This document shows positions 32,101-41,739 of a DNA stretch of 64,000 bases, piece after piece (the first letter of the stretch is position 1; each line of letters begins with the position of its first letter). The notes beneath the pieces are model-generated. The model was given only the letters and a program-made list of their open reading frames with translations. It did not search any database and was not told the origin of the DNA. The position numbers were made by a program, and so were the translations under genes. The DNA is taken from contig NW_005196755.1 in assembly GCF_000372725.1 (NCBI RefSeq), positions 140,256 through 204,255 on the forward strand, in the 5' to 3' direction. The DNA is from Emiliania huxleyi CCMP1516. Taxonomy: Eukaryota > Haptophyta > Isochrysidales > Noelaerhabdaceae.

Positions 32101-32845
32101 TTAATTACCCTGTTAATTAATTAACAGGTCATCACCGACTTCTTCGACCAGATGAAGTCTGTTAATTAATTAATGAACCTGTTAATTAATTAACAGGTCA
32201 TCACCGACTTCTTCGACCAGATGAAGTCCCGCTCCAAGGGGTACGCCTCGATGGAGTACCAGATCACCGAGAACCGCCCAAACGACCTGGTGCGGCTCGA
32301 CATCCTACCTCCCCATCTCTCCCCATCTCTCCCCATCTCTCCCCATATCTCCCCATACCTCCCCATACCTCCCCATACCTCCCCATACCTCCCCATACCT
32401 CCCCATACCTCCCCATACCTCCCCATACCTCCCCATACCTCCCCATACCTCCGCATACCTCCCCATATCTCCCCATATCTCCCCATTCCAGGTGCGGCTC
32501 GACATCCTGATTGCTCAGGAGCCGGCGCCGCCCCTCTCGACGATCGTGCACCGAGACGCCGCGCACAGCATTGGCAAGAAGCTGACTCGCACGCTCAAGG
32601 ACCTGATCCCGAGGCAGCAGTTCAAGGTGGCGCTGCAGGCCGCCATCGGGCAGAAGATCGTCGCGTCGTCGGCAATCTCCGCGATGCGCAAGGACGTGCT
32701 CGCAAAGTGCTACGGCGGCGACATCTCGCGCAAGAAGAAGCTGCTCAACAAGCAGGCCAAGGGCAAGAAGCGGATGAAGGCGATTGGAAAGGTCAACGTG
32801 CCGCAGGAGGCATTCATGGCGGTGCTGAGTCTGAAGGACGACTAG
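29167..32845 (+). CDS. lepA: LepA / elongation factor 4, probably organelle-targeted
   Basis: LepA is a ribosome-associated GTPase that back-translocates or remodels stalled ribosomes. [20 protein letters not shown] starts a targeting leader of ~60 residues, then the GTPase domain: G1 [10 protein letters not shown]2 RGITI, G3 DTPGH, G4 NKIDLPG, G5 SAKQG. Domain II follows ([23 protein letters not shown]), then [20 protein letters not shown]. The LepA-specific C-terminus is [20 protein letters not shown], then [10 protein letters not shown]. Supported exon edges: 29167-29640, 29873-29959, 30085-30228, 30312-30358, 30431-, -30647, 30717-30855, 31077-, and last exon 32492-32845. At least eight introns are mirrored (see findings). 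Near 31440-31480 the expected LGVLHMEIVQ reads one base short, so that junction is uncertain. The leader suggests plastid or mitochondrion. Confidence 0.92.
30359..30430 (+). other. Mirrored AT-rich GC-AG intron in lepA
   Basis: GCGCCACCTGCCGCTGCGCG opens both the intron (30359) and the following exon (30431). The filler is AT-rich with paired TTAATTAAT words and ends GAACAG. Removal gives [14 protein letters not shown], as expected for LepA. Confidence 0.88.
31307..31442 (+). repeat. Two tandem 68-bp intron units in lepA
   Basis: GTTTGGCTTCCGCGTCGGCT followed by ACTAATT(C/A)ACTATTAATGA and ending CTATAG occurs twice, at 31307 and 31375. The coding snippet is FGFRVGY of LepA. Confidence 0.85.
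31990..32227 (+). repeat. Four copies of a lepA exon snippet at exact 69-nt spacing
   Basis: GTCATCACCGACTTCTTCGA starts at 31990, 32059, 32128 and 32197. The intervening fillers combine TCTGTTAATTA(G/A)TTAAT and CTGTTAATTAATTAACAG. Only one snippet ([10 protein letters not shown]) is in the protein, so the rest is either three consecutive introns or one composite intron. Confidence 0.9.
32297..32491 (+). other. lepA intron made of a CTCCCCATAC array with mirrored ends
   Basis: Intron and following exon both begin GTGCGGCTCGACATCCT. Between them lies a 10-bp CTCCCCATAC array of more than fifteen units. Removal joins NRPNDL to [10 protein letters not shown]. The exact 5' end is inferred from the repeat. 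Confidence 0.82.
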
Positions 32846-33569
32846 CGGCTGTGTGTCCTCTCTCTGCTGAGTCCTGTAGTCGTGTGTGTAGTCCCGCTCG
32901 GTCAAGATTACGTTATTTCGTTCGATGAACACCGTGTCTTCTGGTTCTGCCAAAAAAGGCCGGCGCGCTCGCCAGCTGGGACGCAGCGAAGCCATCGAGA
33001 TCGCGGTCTCGCCGCGCCCGCGGAGCAACACGCCGTGCTCGCTGCTGTTCGACCGGCCGCCCCTAGTGACGGCCTTCGTCATGGAGATGCGGGGGGGCAA
33101 CACACAGAGTGGCAGGGGCGGGAAACCAGTGGCCTGCGGCGCTCACGTCTGGTCGAACGGGCTTAGCAGAGCCCACTGATGCATCTTGTATAAAAATAGA
33201 TGAAACGAGAAGGTGAGAGGCGAAAGGCGAAAGGTGAAAGGTGATTGTGCTCACACTGCTCAAACTTCCGGCCGTCCTTAGCAAATTCGAACCCATTAAA
33301 ATGCATTTTGCGCGCGACAGCAAGGCCGCGGCGTCGGGCAAAGCCAAAGGCCTGAGAAAAGAGAATTTTGCGACGAAACTGCTGAGAAAAGAGAAATCCT
33401 CGCGCGCCCTTTTTTCAACCTCTAGTCGTACACAGACACGGGGGGGGGGGGGGGGGCTGTGTAAAGGTCGAGGCACAGGATGTCCGGAGGGGTTCGCGAC
33501 CCGGGGGCGTCACTCAGTGTCATCCGTTGTATCACCGCTCCTACCATGCGACCAGGTCGAACCTGCGCC
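32846..33569. other. Intergenic, lepA 3' flank
   Basis: It holds a short frame (32925-33179) with no recognisable motif and a run of 18 G near 33439-33456. I see no supported gene. Confidence 0.4.
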
Positions 33570-34586
33570 TTAGGATACATTCATGCGACCTTCCATGCTC
33601 GCCCATATCTGCTCGGTGGCCTCATCGATGCGACGCTCGACAGCGTCAGGCAGCCTTGGCGTGGCGATGAGGCCGAGCTTCCATGAAAGGATCAACCGTG
33701 GGACTCCAACGCCAAACATCGCGCAGATCATCGTACCCTTGCTAACGTACTTCATCAAGCCGGTGTCGACGTCGGGGTGCGCCAGCGCGCGCTCCCAGTA
33801 AGCCTTCAGTGCGGAATGTCGCTCCCATACCACATCGAAGAAGGCGGGGGACGCCATGCCAAACATGCGAAAGATGGGCAGAAAGAACACGTCAGCCGTC
33901 GTCAGATCGTCACCGAAGAGGAAGCGGCCGCCATTCTGCTCTAGGAGCTCACTGCCGCGCGCAAGTACACTGTGGAGTTGGGAAATGTTCGCCTGTAGGT
34001 CTGCCGTTTTCTGCTCGCCGTTCACCTGCGCCCGTTTCATGGTTTGCACATTGGCGATCTTCTTCACGTAGGCGTCAACAAGAAAGTCCTTGTCCTCGGG
34101 CTTCTCGTCCAAAACCTTGGCGAGATTTTGACGAAGGTGGGCGAGTCTGATCCCGTTGGCCATCTCAGACGTTTGCTCGCCCATGTGACCGTAGGTGTAC
34201 ATGTACTCGTCCCAGTCCTTTGCGAAGTGGACAAACTCAAGCATCTGCGCACGCTTGCCAGCGTCAATTGCCGCCTTGTCGCCGGCTCCAGGATAGTTGT
34301 CCATAAGGTAGACGACCATATCATACGAGTCGGTGAAGACCATGTCGTCAATCTCCATCGTTGGCACCGCCATCGTGTCAGGGTTGAGCCGCGCATACTC
34401 AATCGTGTAGTTGTCACGCATGTGCAGGGTGAGGCGTAAGTCAAAGTCGTCGCGCTTTGCGGAGAGTTGCGCTGCGAAGGTCGCCTTGCCGCTGTTGAAA
34501 GAACCGACGAAGTGGTACAGCACGGGTTTCTCGACGCGACGCGCCACCTTGCGCGAGCCTCCGACGGCCAGAAGTTTGGTCGGCAT
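33570..34586 (-). CDS. Glutathione S-transferase-fold protein (GDAP1-like architecture)
   Basis: Single intronless frame. I take the start at 34586 (MPTKLLAVGGSRKVARRVEK) rather than the upstream Met at 34754, whose extra 56 residues are low-complexity. The N-terminal thioredoxin-like half is KPVLYHFVGSFNSGKATFAA...MAVPTMEIDDMVFTDSYDMV (the cis-Pro VPTM and the acidic D-S pair that bind glutathione). The helical C-terminal half has GGRFLFGDDLTTADVFFLPI, the GST N-capping/hydrophobic staple region. A long insert between the halves and a hydrophobic tail (GTMICAMFGVGVPRLIL) resemble GDAP1-type, membrane-associated GSTs. The likely catalytic Ser/Tyr position is SFNS. Base composition is less GC-rich than in neighbours, and it lacks the introns seen elsewhere. 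Confidence 0.72.
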   Translation of the reverse strand: MPTKLLAVGGSRKVARRVEKPVLYHFVGSFNSGKATFAAQLSAKRDDFDLRLTLHMRDNYTIEYARLNPDTMAVPTMEIDDMVFTDSYDMVVYLMDNYPGAGDKAAIDAGKRAQMLEFVHFAKDWDEYMYTYGHMGEQTSEMANGIRLAHLRQNLAKVLDEKPEDKDFLVDAYVKKIANVQTMKRAQVNGEQKTADLQANISQLHSVLARGSELLEQNGGRFLFGDDLTTADVFFLPIFRMFGMASPAFFDVVWERHSALKAYWERALAHPDVDTGLMKYVSKGTMICAMFGVGVPRLILSWKLGLIATPRLPDAVERRIDEATEQIWASMEGRMNVS

Positions 34587-34754
34587 CCTGCACGTCCTCG
34601 CCTGCTTGCTTGAGCCCGCCTTTTTATCTTGAGGTGGCGTCGGCGTGTCGACTCGCGGCGGGTCGCGGCGTGTCGACGGTCCCCCTCGCGGATCGGTCGA
34701 ACTTCGTGTTTTTTTATTTGAGAGCGTCGTTGGCTCGACACAGGTGCAATGCAC

Positions 34755-36100
34755 TTAGCTCCGGAGGTGGATATCCTTTGGCCGCGTTGGGTAGCGAGGA
34801 TTGGTGTAACCCGAGCCACGGAGGCGTGTTTTCTGACGGCCGACCGTCAGTGCACGGAGTTGCCACTTCTCCGACTGCCCCGGCTAGTTCCCGAGGCTCG
34901 CCGGGTTTCCCCTACGTCACCCAGGACCTAGCGCGGGTGGGTTGGAGGGGGCTCGCCCCGTTCCTCCCCATCGGGCCGCATGAGCGGCCTCGCCTCGCAG
35001 ATTCGTTTTTCGCGCCTGGGTCAGGCGCGCGGGGCATCCCCCGGGTCGCTCGACCAGCGATCCGAAGAGTGGCCGCTATGCGAGGGAAAGAGCGGGGCCC
35101 ACGGGGTACGCCTCCGTCCGGCCCCCTCCGAGGGGGGAAGGGAATTGTGGGGTCCCCACGGGCGCCTCAGTTCGGCCCTCCCGAGGGGGGGGAGGGGAGC
35201 AAGGGGGTGGGGGGGTCGGGGCGGTGGGGAGGGGTCTCGGTTTCATGTGGCTAAAACTTGCCTTTCGGGGAGGGGCCTCGGGAAAGGCGAGCGCAGTGGC
35301 GCGCGCCCTACGTAATCCCCTCCTCCCCAGAGGCAGCGAGTAGGCAGCGAGAGGAGGTCTCGAGCGCCTATATGAAGGTATGTGAGATGGTGATGGGAAT
35401 GGGTGGGCGGGCGGGCGGGCGGGGCGGGCGGGCGGGCGGGCGGGCGGGCAAGCGGGGAGAGGCGGGCGGGCGGGGCGGAGCGGGCGGGCGGGATGATCGG
35501 AGAAATCGTATCCACAATCAGCAGCAGTGGAGCAGCAACAGCAGCAGCAGGTTTAACGTAGCAGCAAAGTATCTGCCGGCGCACCTGCGGCCGGCCTCGG
35601 CAAAACCGAAAGGGGCTAAGAAGAAGACGAAGTGAGGCGCCTCGTCTGCGCTGTCCCGGTGGGCCGTTCGCGGGTCAGCGGTTCGCCCGGATTTCCAGTA
35701 TTCAGTCCTGCTCCCTTCGTCGTTGGAGGTTGATGGAGGCCCTCGAGTTGCCACGTCAGCGGCCAGGCTCTCGCAAAAGGGGGTGTGCCGGCTCTTGTCT
35801 TGTCTTAACGGTCTGCGTCTGGTGTGGTCTGTGGAATTGCATTCGAGAGTCTCGTCGCGCGTGAGTGAGTGAGTGAGTGAGTGGACACACACACACACAC
35901 CGCTCTCGTCGCGCGTGTGTGGTACTGTGGCGCCTCCCCCTGCGAAAGTGTTGCGGGTCTGTGAAAGGCGGCCGCGTGCGATGTAAGGTCTAGGGGTGCC
36001 AAGCCGCCATGTTTGAGAATACTACACATGCGCACAGCTCCCAGCTCGCAGCTGGCACGCGTCTACACACTTGAGCGCGGGGCAGGCCTTAACATGAGGC
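34755..36100. other. Non-coding, G-rich stretch; possible last exon at 35500-35638
   Basis: 34900-35260 is rich in GGGG runs. 35400-35490 is a (GGGC)n tract. A frame ending at 35635 reads SRFNVAAKYLPAHLRPASAK, then a Lys-rich end and stop; this could be the 3' exon of an otherwise unseen plus-strand gene. GAGT (35866-35882) and CA microsatellites follow. Confidence 0.3.
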
Positions 36101-36207
36101 GGCGTCTGCGGCAAGCCGCAGAGGACTAGGACCCGCGGCGGGAGGGTGCTAGCGCCTCCCGGAAGACACCGGGCACCATTGCCGACAGGCGGCGTGGAGT
36201 CAAGTGC

Positions 36208-36396
36208 TCACTTCTTCATGACGATCATCGCCGTCGCGATGAGAGCGACCGCGATCGCTCCGCCGACGAAGATCTTGTTTTGCAGCTCCTTCTGCTTCTT
36301 TGCGGGGCACGCGCCCGGGTCGCACGCACAGCTTCCGGTCCCGCACCCGCAAGATCCATCGGTGCACGTGCAATCCGGGCCACAGGTACACACCAT
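36208..36396 (-). CDS. Metallothionein-like microprotein with C-terminal membrane anchor
   Basis: A complete 62-residue frame: MVCTCGPDCTCTDGSCGCGT, then SCACDPGACPAKKQKELQNK, then a hydrophobic helix IFVGGAIAVALIATAMIVMK and a final Lys. The first 31 residues hold ten Cys in CxC, CxxxCxC and CxxxC spacings, as in metal-binding metallothioneins. The tail has the layout of a tail-anchored protein (one helix, short basic end). It probably binds Zn/Cu/Cd at a membrane surface; which membrane is unknown. It is short, intronless and terminates cleanly. The identification is by Cys pattern only. Confidence 0.7.
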   Translation of the reverse strand: MVCTCGPDCTCTDGSCGCGTGSCACDPGACPAKKQKELQNKIFVGGAIAVALIATAMIVMKK

Positions 36397-36783
36397 GGTC
36401 GTCTGCCTGCGGAGGACGCGAGAGGGGAGTCGGGCGGGCTGGGTGGCGCGGGCAGCAGTGATGGGCGCACACCAAACTGGCGTATCGGTGGGCGGGCGGA
36501 GCGGGGTCGCGCGCGTGTCTACCAGAATGGGCTGGGCTGGGTGCTTGTGGCGCCGCACGATTCGTTCGTTTCTTCGAAAAAAGAATTTAAAATGCGAACC
36601 GGCCCCCGCGAGCGTGGAATAGGACCGCCGCAAGCGGCGTGGCGTGGAGCGGTTGCGTCCCTCCGGGGGCCCCTCTGCGCCGGGGAGGCGTTGTTGGCGG
36701 CTAGGACGCAAGCGTCCGTCGCCGTTTTCAAACTCGGGGCCCACTCCGCTACGCTCCGACCCGAATTTGGAGGGCCATGAAGT

Positions 36784-37692
36784 TTAAGGTGTTGCTGCGC
36801 AAAAGGGGTGGCGCGCGGGCGCGCGCGGCGGCGGGCGTCGAGCGCGGAGCGGCAAACACAATGACGTCGGAAAGCTCTGCATCAAGTATACAGTAGGCGC
36901 CAGGACGCGTGTGAGCACGTCGACGTCGAGCTCGAGCTGCTTGAGGGCGGAGAGATACGCCTGGGAGGGCGGTGAGGTGGCGGGGCTGGGCTGGGCGCGA
37001 GGCGAGAGGAAGGGGGAATGGGGAGGGGGGGAGGGGAGGAGGAGAGGGGAGGGGGAGGGGAGGAGGGGAGGAGGGAGGGGAGAGGATAGGCGGGCGGAGT
37101 GAGGAGTGAGGGATGGGTCGGGAGGAGTGAGGCAGGGGAGTCGAGGCGGGAGGCGGGAGGGAAGGCGGGCGGGGAGGCGGGAGGGGAGAGGTTCCGCTCA
37201 CCAGCCTCTCTGCGAGCACCGCCTGCTCCAATCACCCTCTCGTGCGCGACCGCCATCTCAAACTTCTCGCGCGCCTGCGCCTCCAGGAGGGCCGCCGCCT
37301 GCTGCAGCTGCGTCGAGTGCTCCGCGCACAGCTGCTGCAGCTGCGCTGAGTGCGCCTCCGCCGCCGCCGCCTGCTCCTCGCGGAATCGCTCGACCAGCTG
37401 CGCCTCGATCGCAGCCTTGGCCTCCTCGACCACCGCCGCGCTCGCCGCCTCCTGCCGTCGCATCAGCTCGACGAGCTTGGCGGCGTCCGCCTCCTCCTGG
37501 CACTGCAGCGCTTGCTGCAGCCGCGACGCCTCCGCGTCCCGCGACTCATGCGCCTTGAGCAGCTCCATCAGGTGCGTCACCTTTCCCTCCAGCTCGGACG
37601 CCGCGGTGGGAGCCGGCGGCGCGCCGTCGCAGCGCGCCGGGGCCGACGGCGAGAGCCTGTGGAGGAGCCGGTGGAGCAGTCGAGACTGCTGA
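36784..37692 (-). CDS. Coiled-coil protein, 5' end unresolved
   Basis: One exon (about 37640-37220) encodes a continuous coiled coil (ELEGKVTHLMELLKAHESRD, then EEADAAKLVELMRRQEAASA and LVERFREEQAAAAEAHSAQL). After a G/C-rich intron with (GGGGA)n runs (36970-37190), the last exon reads YLSALKQLELDVDVLTRVLA, with a stop at 36784-36786. The layout (long coil, then a short helical end) could fit a MIC60-like or cytoskeletal protein, but no diagnostic motif is visible. The upstream start is not seen. Confidence 0.45.
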
Positions 37693-38024
37693 CCGCTCCT
37701 CCATGGTCCCCCGCCGGTGGACGCCGAGTGCAGTCATCGGTATGCGGGAGGCGTGCTCAAGGGCTGGCGGGGCGGACGCGACGACCTGGCGTTGCCGTCG
37801 CGGAGGGCTCGGGCTCGAGTGAGCGCCGCCGGCGACGCGTCGTTGCGGCCGTGGCCGCGCGAGCCACATGCATCGACGGGCTGCTTAGGGGGGGGGTAAG
37901 TTGCTCCGTCCGAAAGCACGGATTCGGCGGACGTTCTTGGTTTACGCATGTTGGCACCAGCTGAAGGCTTGCCCGGGCGCCGTGTTGAACGTGGGACGAG
38001 AAGTCTGCGTCGCCGAACGAAAAT

Positions 38025-38997
38025 GGGTATGTTCGTAAGAGCTACATACACTGAAAATCGCACGATATGCACGAATTTTAATTATATTTTTTTCGTGTGG
38101 GGGTATGTCATGTAGTTGCCAATGGTACCGCGTCTGCGACGCGGGCGCCTTGCGGGCAGAGCCCTTAGCCACCCTTATGTCTTGCGCGGTCAAAACAACT
38201 CTAAAAAGAATTTTCTTCAAAGAAAATACCTGTGCGGTCATATGACTTTGACACCGAGAATGGAATTTTATTTTATCTGTAGGAGCCATAGAGGTCCTCA
38301 CAATGAGGTCCTCCGTTCCTCCGTCGTTGTGATGACATCGAGCGCGCGAAGTAGAGTGGATGTTCTTGTGAGGACACCCAAGCGCTGGGGAGTGAGCTTT
38401 CTGACTGTCTGCGAGACCATTCGGCCGCAGCGCAGATTCTGTTCTGCACGACGACCACGGTTTTCATGCATATCAAACACACAAACACGACAAAACAACT
38501 CAAACACGATCTTTTGAGGTCCTCACCGTACACCGAGAACAGAGGTCCTCATTCTAAGAGGTCCTCAAGTAGTCGAAATAGTCCTCGCCGAAGCATGAGC
38601 CTGTACCTGTGCGCAGACGTCTACCCATCTCGCGACCAGGAGGCGGCAAAACGAGGCTACCAGCTGCAACAATGGCAAGCTGTTCAAATACAAAAGAAGG
38701 AGTACGAGTACCAGAGCAGAGGAGATTGAGCTTACTGTGCACTACATTATGTTGTGTACAGTCAAGGCATGGTGGCGGGTTCATGTGCGGGTGCATCGAG
38801 GAAAAGTTGCAGTCGATGTTGAACTTTGTGATAGCATTGTACGTCTGTGTATCGCTGCACACATGTGTTGATGCGCACAATCTTGTAGATGATGATGAGT
38901 AAGGGCGTGTTCATGGTGCAACGTTCTTACTCAGCTCCGCCGTTTTTGGAGCACTTGGAGTCTTTTTTCAGTGTATGTAGCTCTTACGAACATACCC
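38025..38997. mobile_element. ~973-bp element with perfect 33-bp terminal inverted repeats
   Basis: The left end GGGTATGTTCGTAAGAGCTA (38025-38057 in full) is exactly matched by the reverse complement at 38965-38997. The interior is visibly less GC-rich than the surroundings. It contains several GAGGTCCTCA palindromes (about 38290, 38308, 38515, 38545, 38560) and has no convincing transposase, only a 97-residue frame at 38609. I find no clear target-site duplication. It is best read as a non-autonomous DNA transposon. Confidence 0.75.
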
Positions 38998-41739
38998 GTA
39001 GGTGAACTGCTGACAGGGTTTGCGATGAGGAGCGATCCGAACGTGGTATTTATAAAATGAACTCAGTATTCGGGTGATTAGATCACTACCGCCGAAGCGC
39101 AAGCGCTTGGAGCAATTTTTGAGAGCGCCTTCTTGGAGCACTTGGAGTGCAGTCGGTAACCTCACATCCAGGGCCGGTGAGAGCTGAGAAGCGCATCCAG
39201 CGGGCCGGATGATCGGTATCGGGCTACGGGCTAGAGAGCCCTGACCCCTAGCTAGGGGGGGGGCGCGCATTCGCAGGGCAAGGGCCTTAAAGTAAACACG
39301 GGTCTCCGAGGGTTACCCCTCATTGACCCTTTTCTGACTCGCCAAAGAAATCTGACTGGGACGCCGAATTTGTAACAAGCGCTGCGCCGGCGCCGCGCCA
39401 CAGCTTGCCGAGCGCCGGCCACAGGCCTGCCTGCAGCCCAGCCACACCCGCCGCGGCGGCAGCTAGTCGGTTCGGCCTTGACTCGCGCGCGCCGAGATGG
39501 GAGCCCAAGTATGTGAGCGCGCGGCGCGTCGACACGCCTCCGCTTTTGTAACAAAGTCTGCTTGGCTTGTGCAGGTGATGCCCAGAGCTGCAGCGGCGAC
39601 GCCGGCAGCCTCGTCTCGACCTCAGAGGCTGCCGGCGTGACCATAGATCTGTGCTCTATCCGTCGGTGGTTCACCGTACACGCCTGTGTAGGAGCGGCTC
39701 TCGCGTCGCTACGCGCCGCCGAAGGCTGTCTATGAGGGCACACCCGAGGAGGCGCGGATCTCAACCTGCGTGCGGCGGTGACCAGGTCACAGGCATCGGC
39801 TGTGACACTGGAGAGTCGAGCAGCGGCACTGAGGATGCCTTTCAGGTCATTCCAGCGACCCACGGAGCACGGTCTCAGTGCGCAAGCACTCTACTAGATC
39901 CCATCCTTGCCGGGCCTCTGCGAATGTAGGTACCGAGTTCATGCGTGCCCAGTTACAGGCTCATACTGCCTGGTCTCCAGCACCTATGATCACCGCGCCA
40001 GGCCGCAGTCGACGACTTTTGTGTGCGCTGGCCGCACTCAACCGTTGAGTCGCGGTGTATCAGCCTGACCACACTCGGGACCGCGTAGGCGATGTGGGCG
40101 ACTCTGGCCGTCCTGCATATGACCGACCATGACCCAGGAGGAGTCTACACGAGACATGTCGTACCTGGCAGGCGCTCTCGCGGCAGCACTATCGCGTGCG
40201 GCCGAGTGCGAGCTTCCGTGCCCGGTGCCAGACGCACTCGGCGCCAGACGTCCTCGGGAGCTCGCAGTTTTGCCACGGCAGTTGCGATCCGGGCGATCAG
40301 AGAGCGCCGGCAGCTCAGGGGATCTTGTCTGCTCACCTGAGGTCGGGAGGGTAGCAGCGGCGAGGCCATGCGCCAGCGTGAGCCATCCGTATTAACGGTT
40401 GTTACAGATTAGTCAGATTTGCCGTGACCGCGTTCCGAGGTCACGATTTCGGCGTTCTCGTGTTGACCACTGTGGGTGTGCCTGGCACTTCTGGATCATG
40501 TCTCTCGGTGTCCTAGCACCCCCAGGCGATGGGTTTCACGGCCCCGTACCGCATGGGGCGCATGGCCTCGCGCTGTGCGTGTGGTTCAAACTTTGTTACA
40601 ACCCAGTCAGAAAAGGGTCAATTAGGGGTAGTTCTGCGCTTTGGGTGTCCCCTAGCGGCGGAACGCCCCCTCTACTCGGAGCTATGGTCTCCGAGGGTTA
40701 GCCCCGCGTACCGGGTTTCCCCTTAACTGCAGGACGCCCCCTCTACTCGGAGCTAAAGAATACTCTCCGAGGGTTGGTTCCGTGCACCAGGTTCCCCTTA
40801 ACTGCAGAACGCCCCGTGCACCAGGTTCCCCTTAACTGCAGAACGCCCCCTCTACTCGGAGCTAGTGGACACGACACTAACTACTGATACGAGAATACAT
40901 ACCGCCCCCACGCAACTACTCGAAGATAATACGAGAATACACAGCTGCGAGACGCCTATAAAGAAACAGCGAGGTAAATTTCGGCGGCTATGATAAACCA
41001 AAAGTTGTCGTAAAACGCGGGCGAAAGCAAAGCAGAGGGCGGGCGCTTTCTGCCGCAGCGATGCCCGCAGCCTGTCGAGCAGCTTCCGCGGCGCCCATGC
41101 GCCGCAGGGTTGAACGACAGCCGCGCCTCTCGAGCCACCCGTGCCACGCGCGGCGACGCGCACCCTGCGCGCCAGTCGGCGCACTGGCAGTACTGCACCA
41201 GCCAGCACGGCGTGGAGCAATGCATCCAGGGCATTGTGTTGGGCGCCAGCCAGCACGCCTCAGCACAGAGCAAGAGCGCATGCTGCGCACCCTGGCGCAG
41301 CACCAGCTCGCCTCCAATCAGGCACTCTCACCACTGCACAGCCGCCCACGAGCGCCCGCAGCTGCACTGCTCAACGCTCAAGCTCAGGAGCCTCCCCTTG
41401 TTGTCGCAGCTTTGTGCAGTGCAGCGTGCGAGCAGCGCAGCGCCAGGCAGACCCGTGGCACGCCCGGGCGGCTGTGGGACGGAGGCCCGCCGAGCGAGTG
41501 CGAGCCGCATCGGCGGCCATGTCTCCCGCAGCCGCGAGCGAGCGGTGCAAAGAGGCAGCGTCGCGCATGCTTTTCCGTAACGGTTTCGTTCCTTCGTTGT
41601 TAGTTTTTTCGGCTTACTAGGTTGGGTATATACCGCAAACCCCATTTCGCCACGTCACGTAGTTGCCCGTGGTTAGCGCACGCCTCCGCAAACACATGAG
41701 CGAGTACCACGTTTTTCTTCTTTTCGGCCCCGGCCGTGT
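38998..41739. other. Repeat-rich intergenic stretch without a supported gene
   Basis: It holds the second copy of the 120-bp repeat (39959-40078). A segment at 39134-39187 is the inverse of 28665-28725 (CTGGATGTGAGG, ACTGCACTCCAAGTGCTCCA). A tandem repeat lies at 40660-40865. There are several 90-170 residue frames on both strands (40129, 40956, 41061, 41328); some are Cys-containing, but none shows a domain I can name. Confidence 0.4.
40660..40865 (+). repeat. Tandem repeat of ~95-bp units
   Basis: CCCCTCTACTCGGAGCTA, CTCCGAGGGTT(A/G)G and TTCCCCTTAACTGCAGAACG recur two to three times with internal deletions. Confidence 0.75.

Noticed and set aside
32221-32928. Frame rich in SPHISPYLP repeats near 32.3-32.5 kb
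   Set aside because: It is translation of the CTCCCCATAC intron array; LepA conservation shows this segment is spliced out. The same applies to the opposite-strand MGRYGEVWG repeats.
34610-35254. Long plus-strand frame across 34.6-35.25 kb
   Set aside because: It is G-run-driven composition with no motif, and it overlaps the 5' flank of the GST-like gene on the other strand.
38273-38570. GAGGTCCTCA words as a toxin-antitoxin operator or restriction-avoidance signal
   Set aside because: They are confined to the TIR element in a eukaryotic context; an internal repeat of the element is the simpler explanation.
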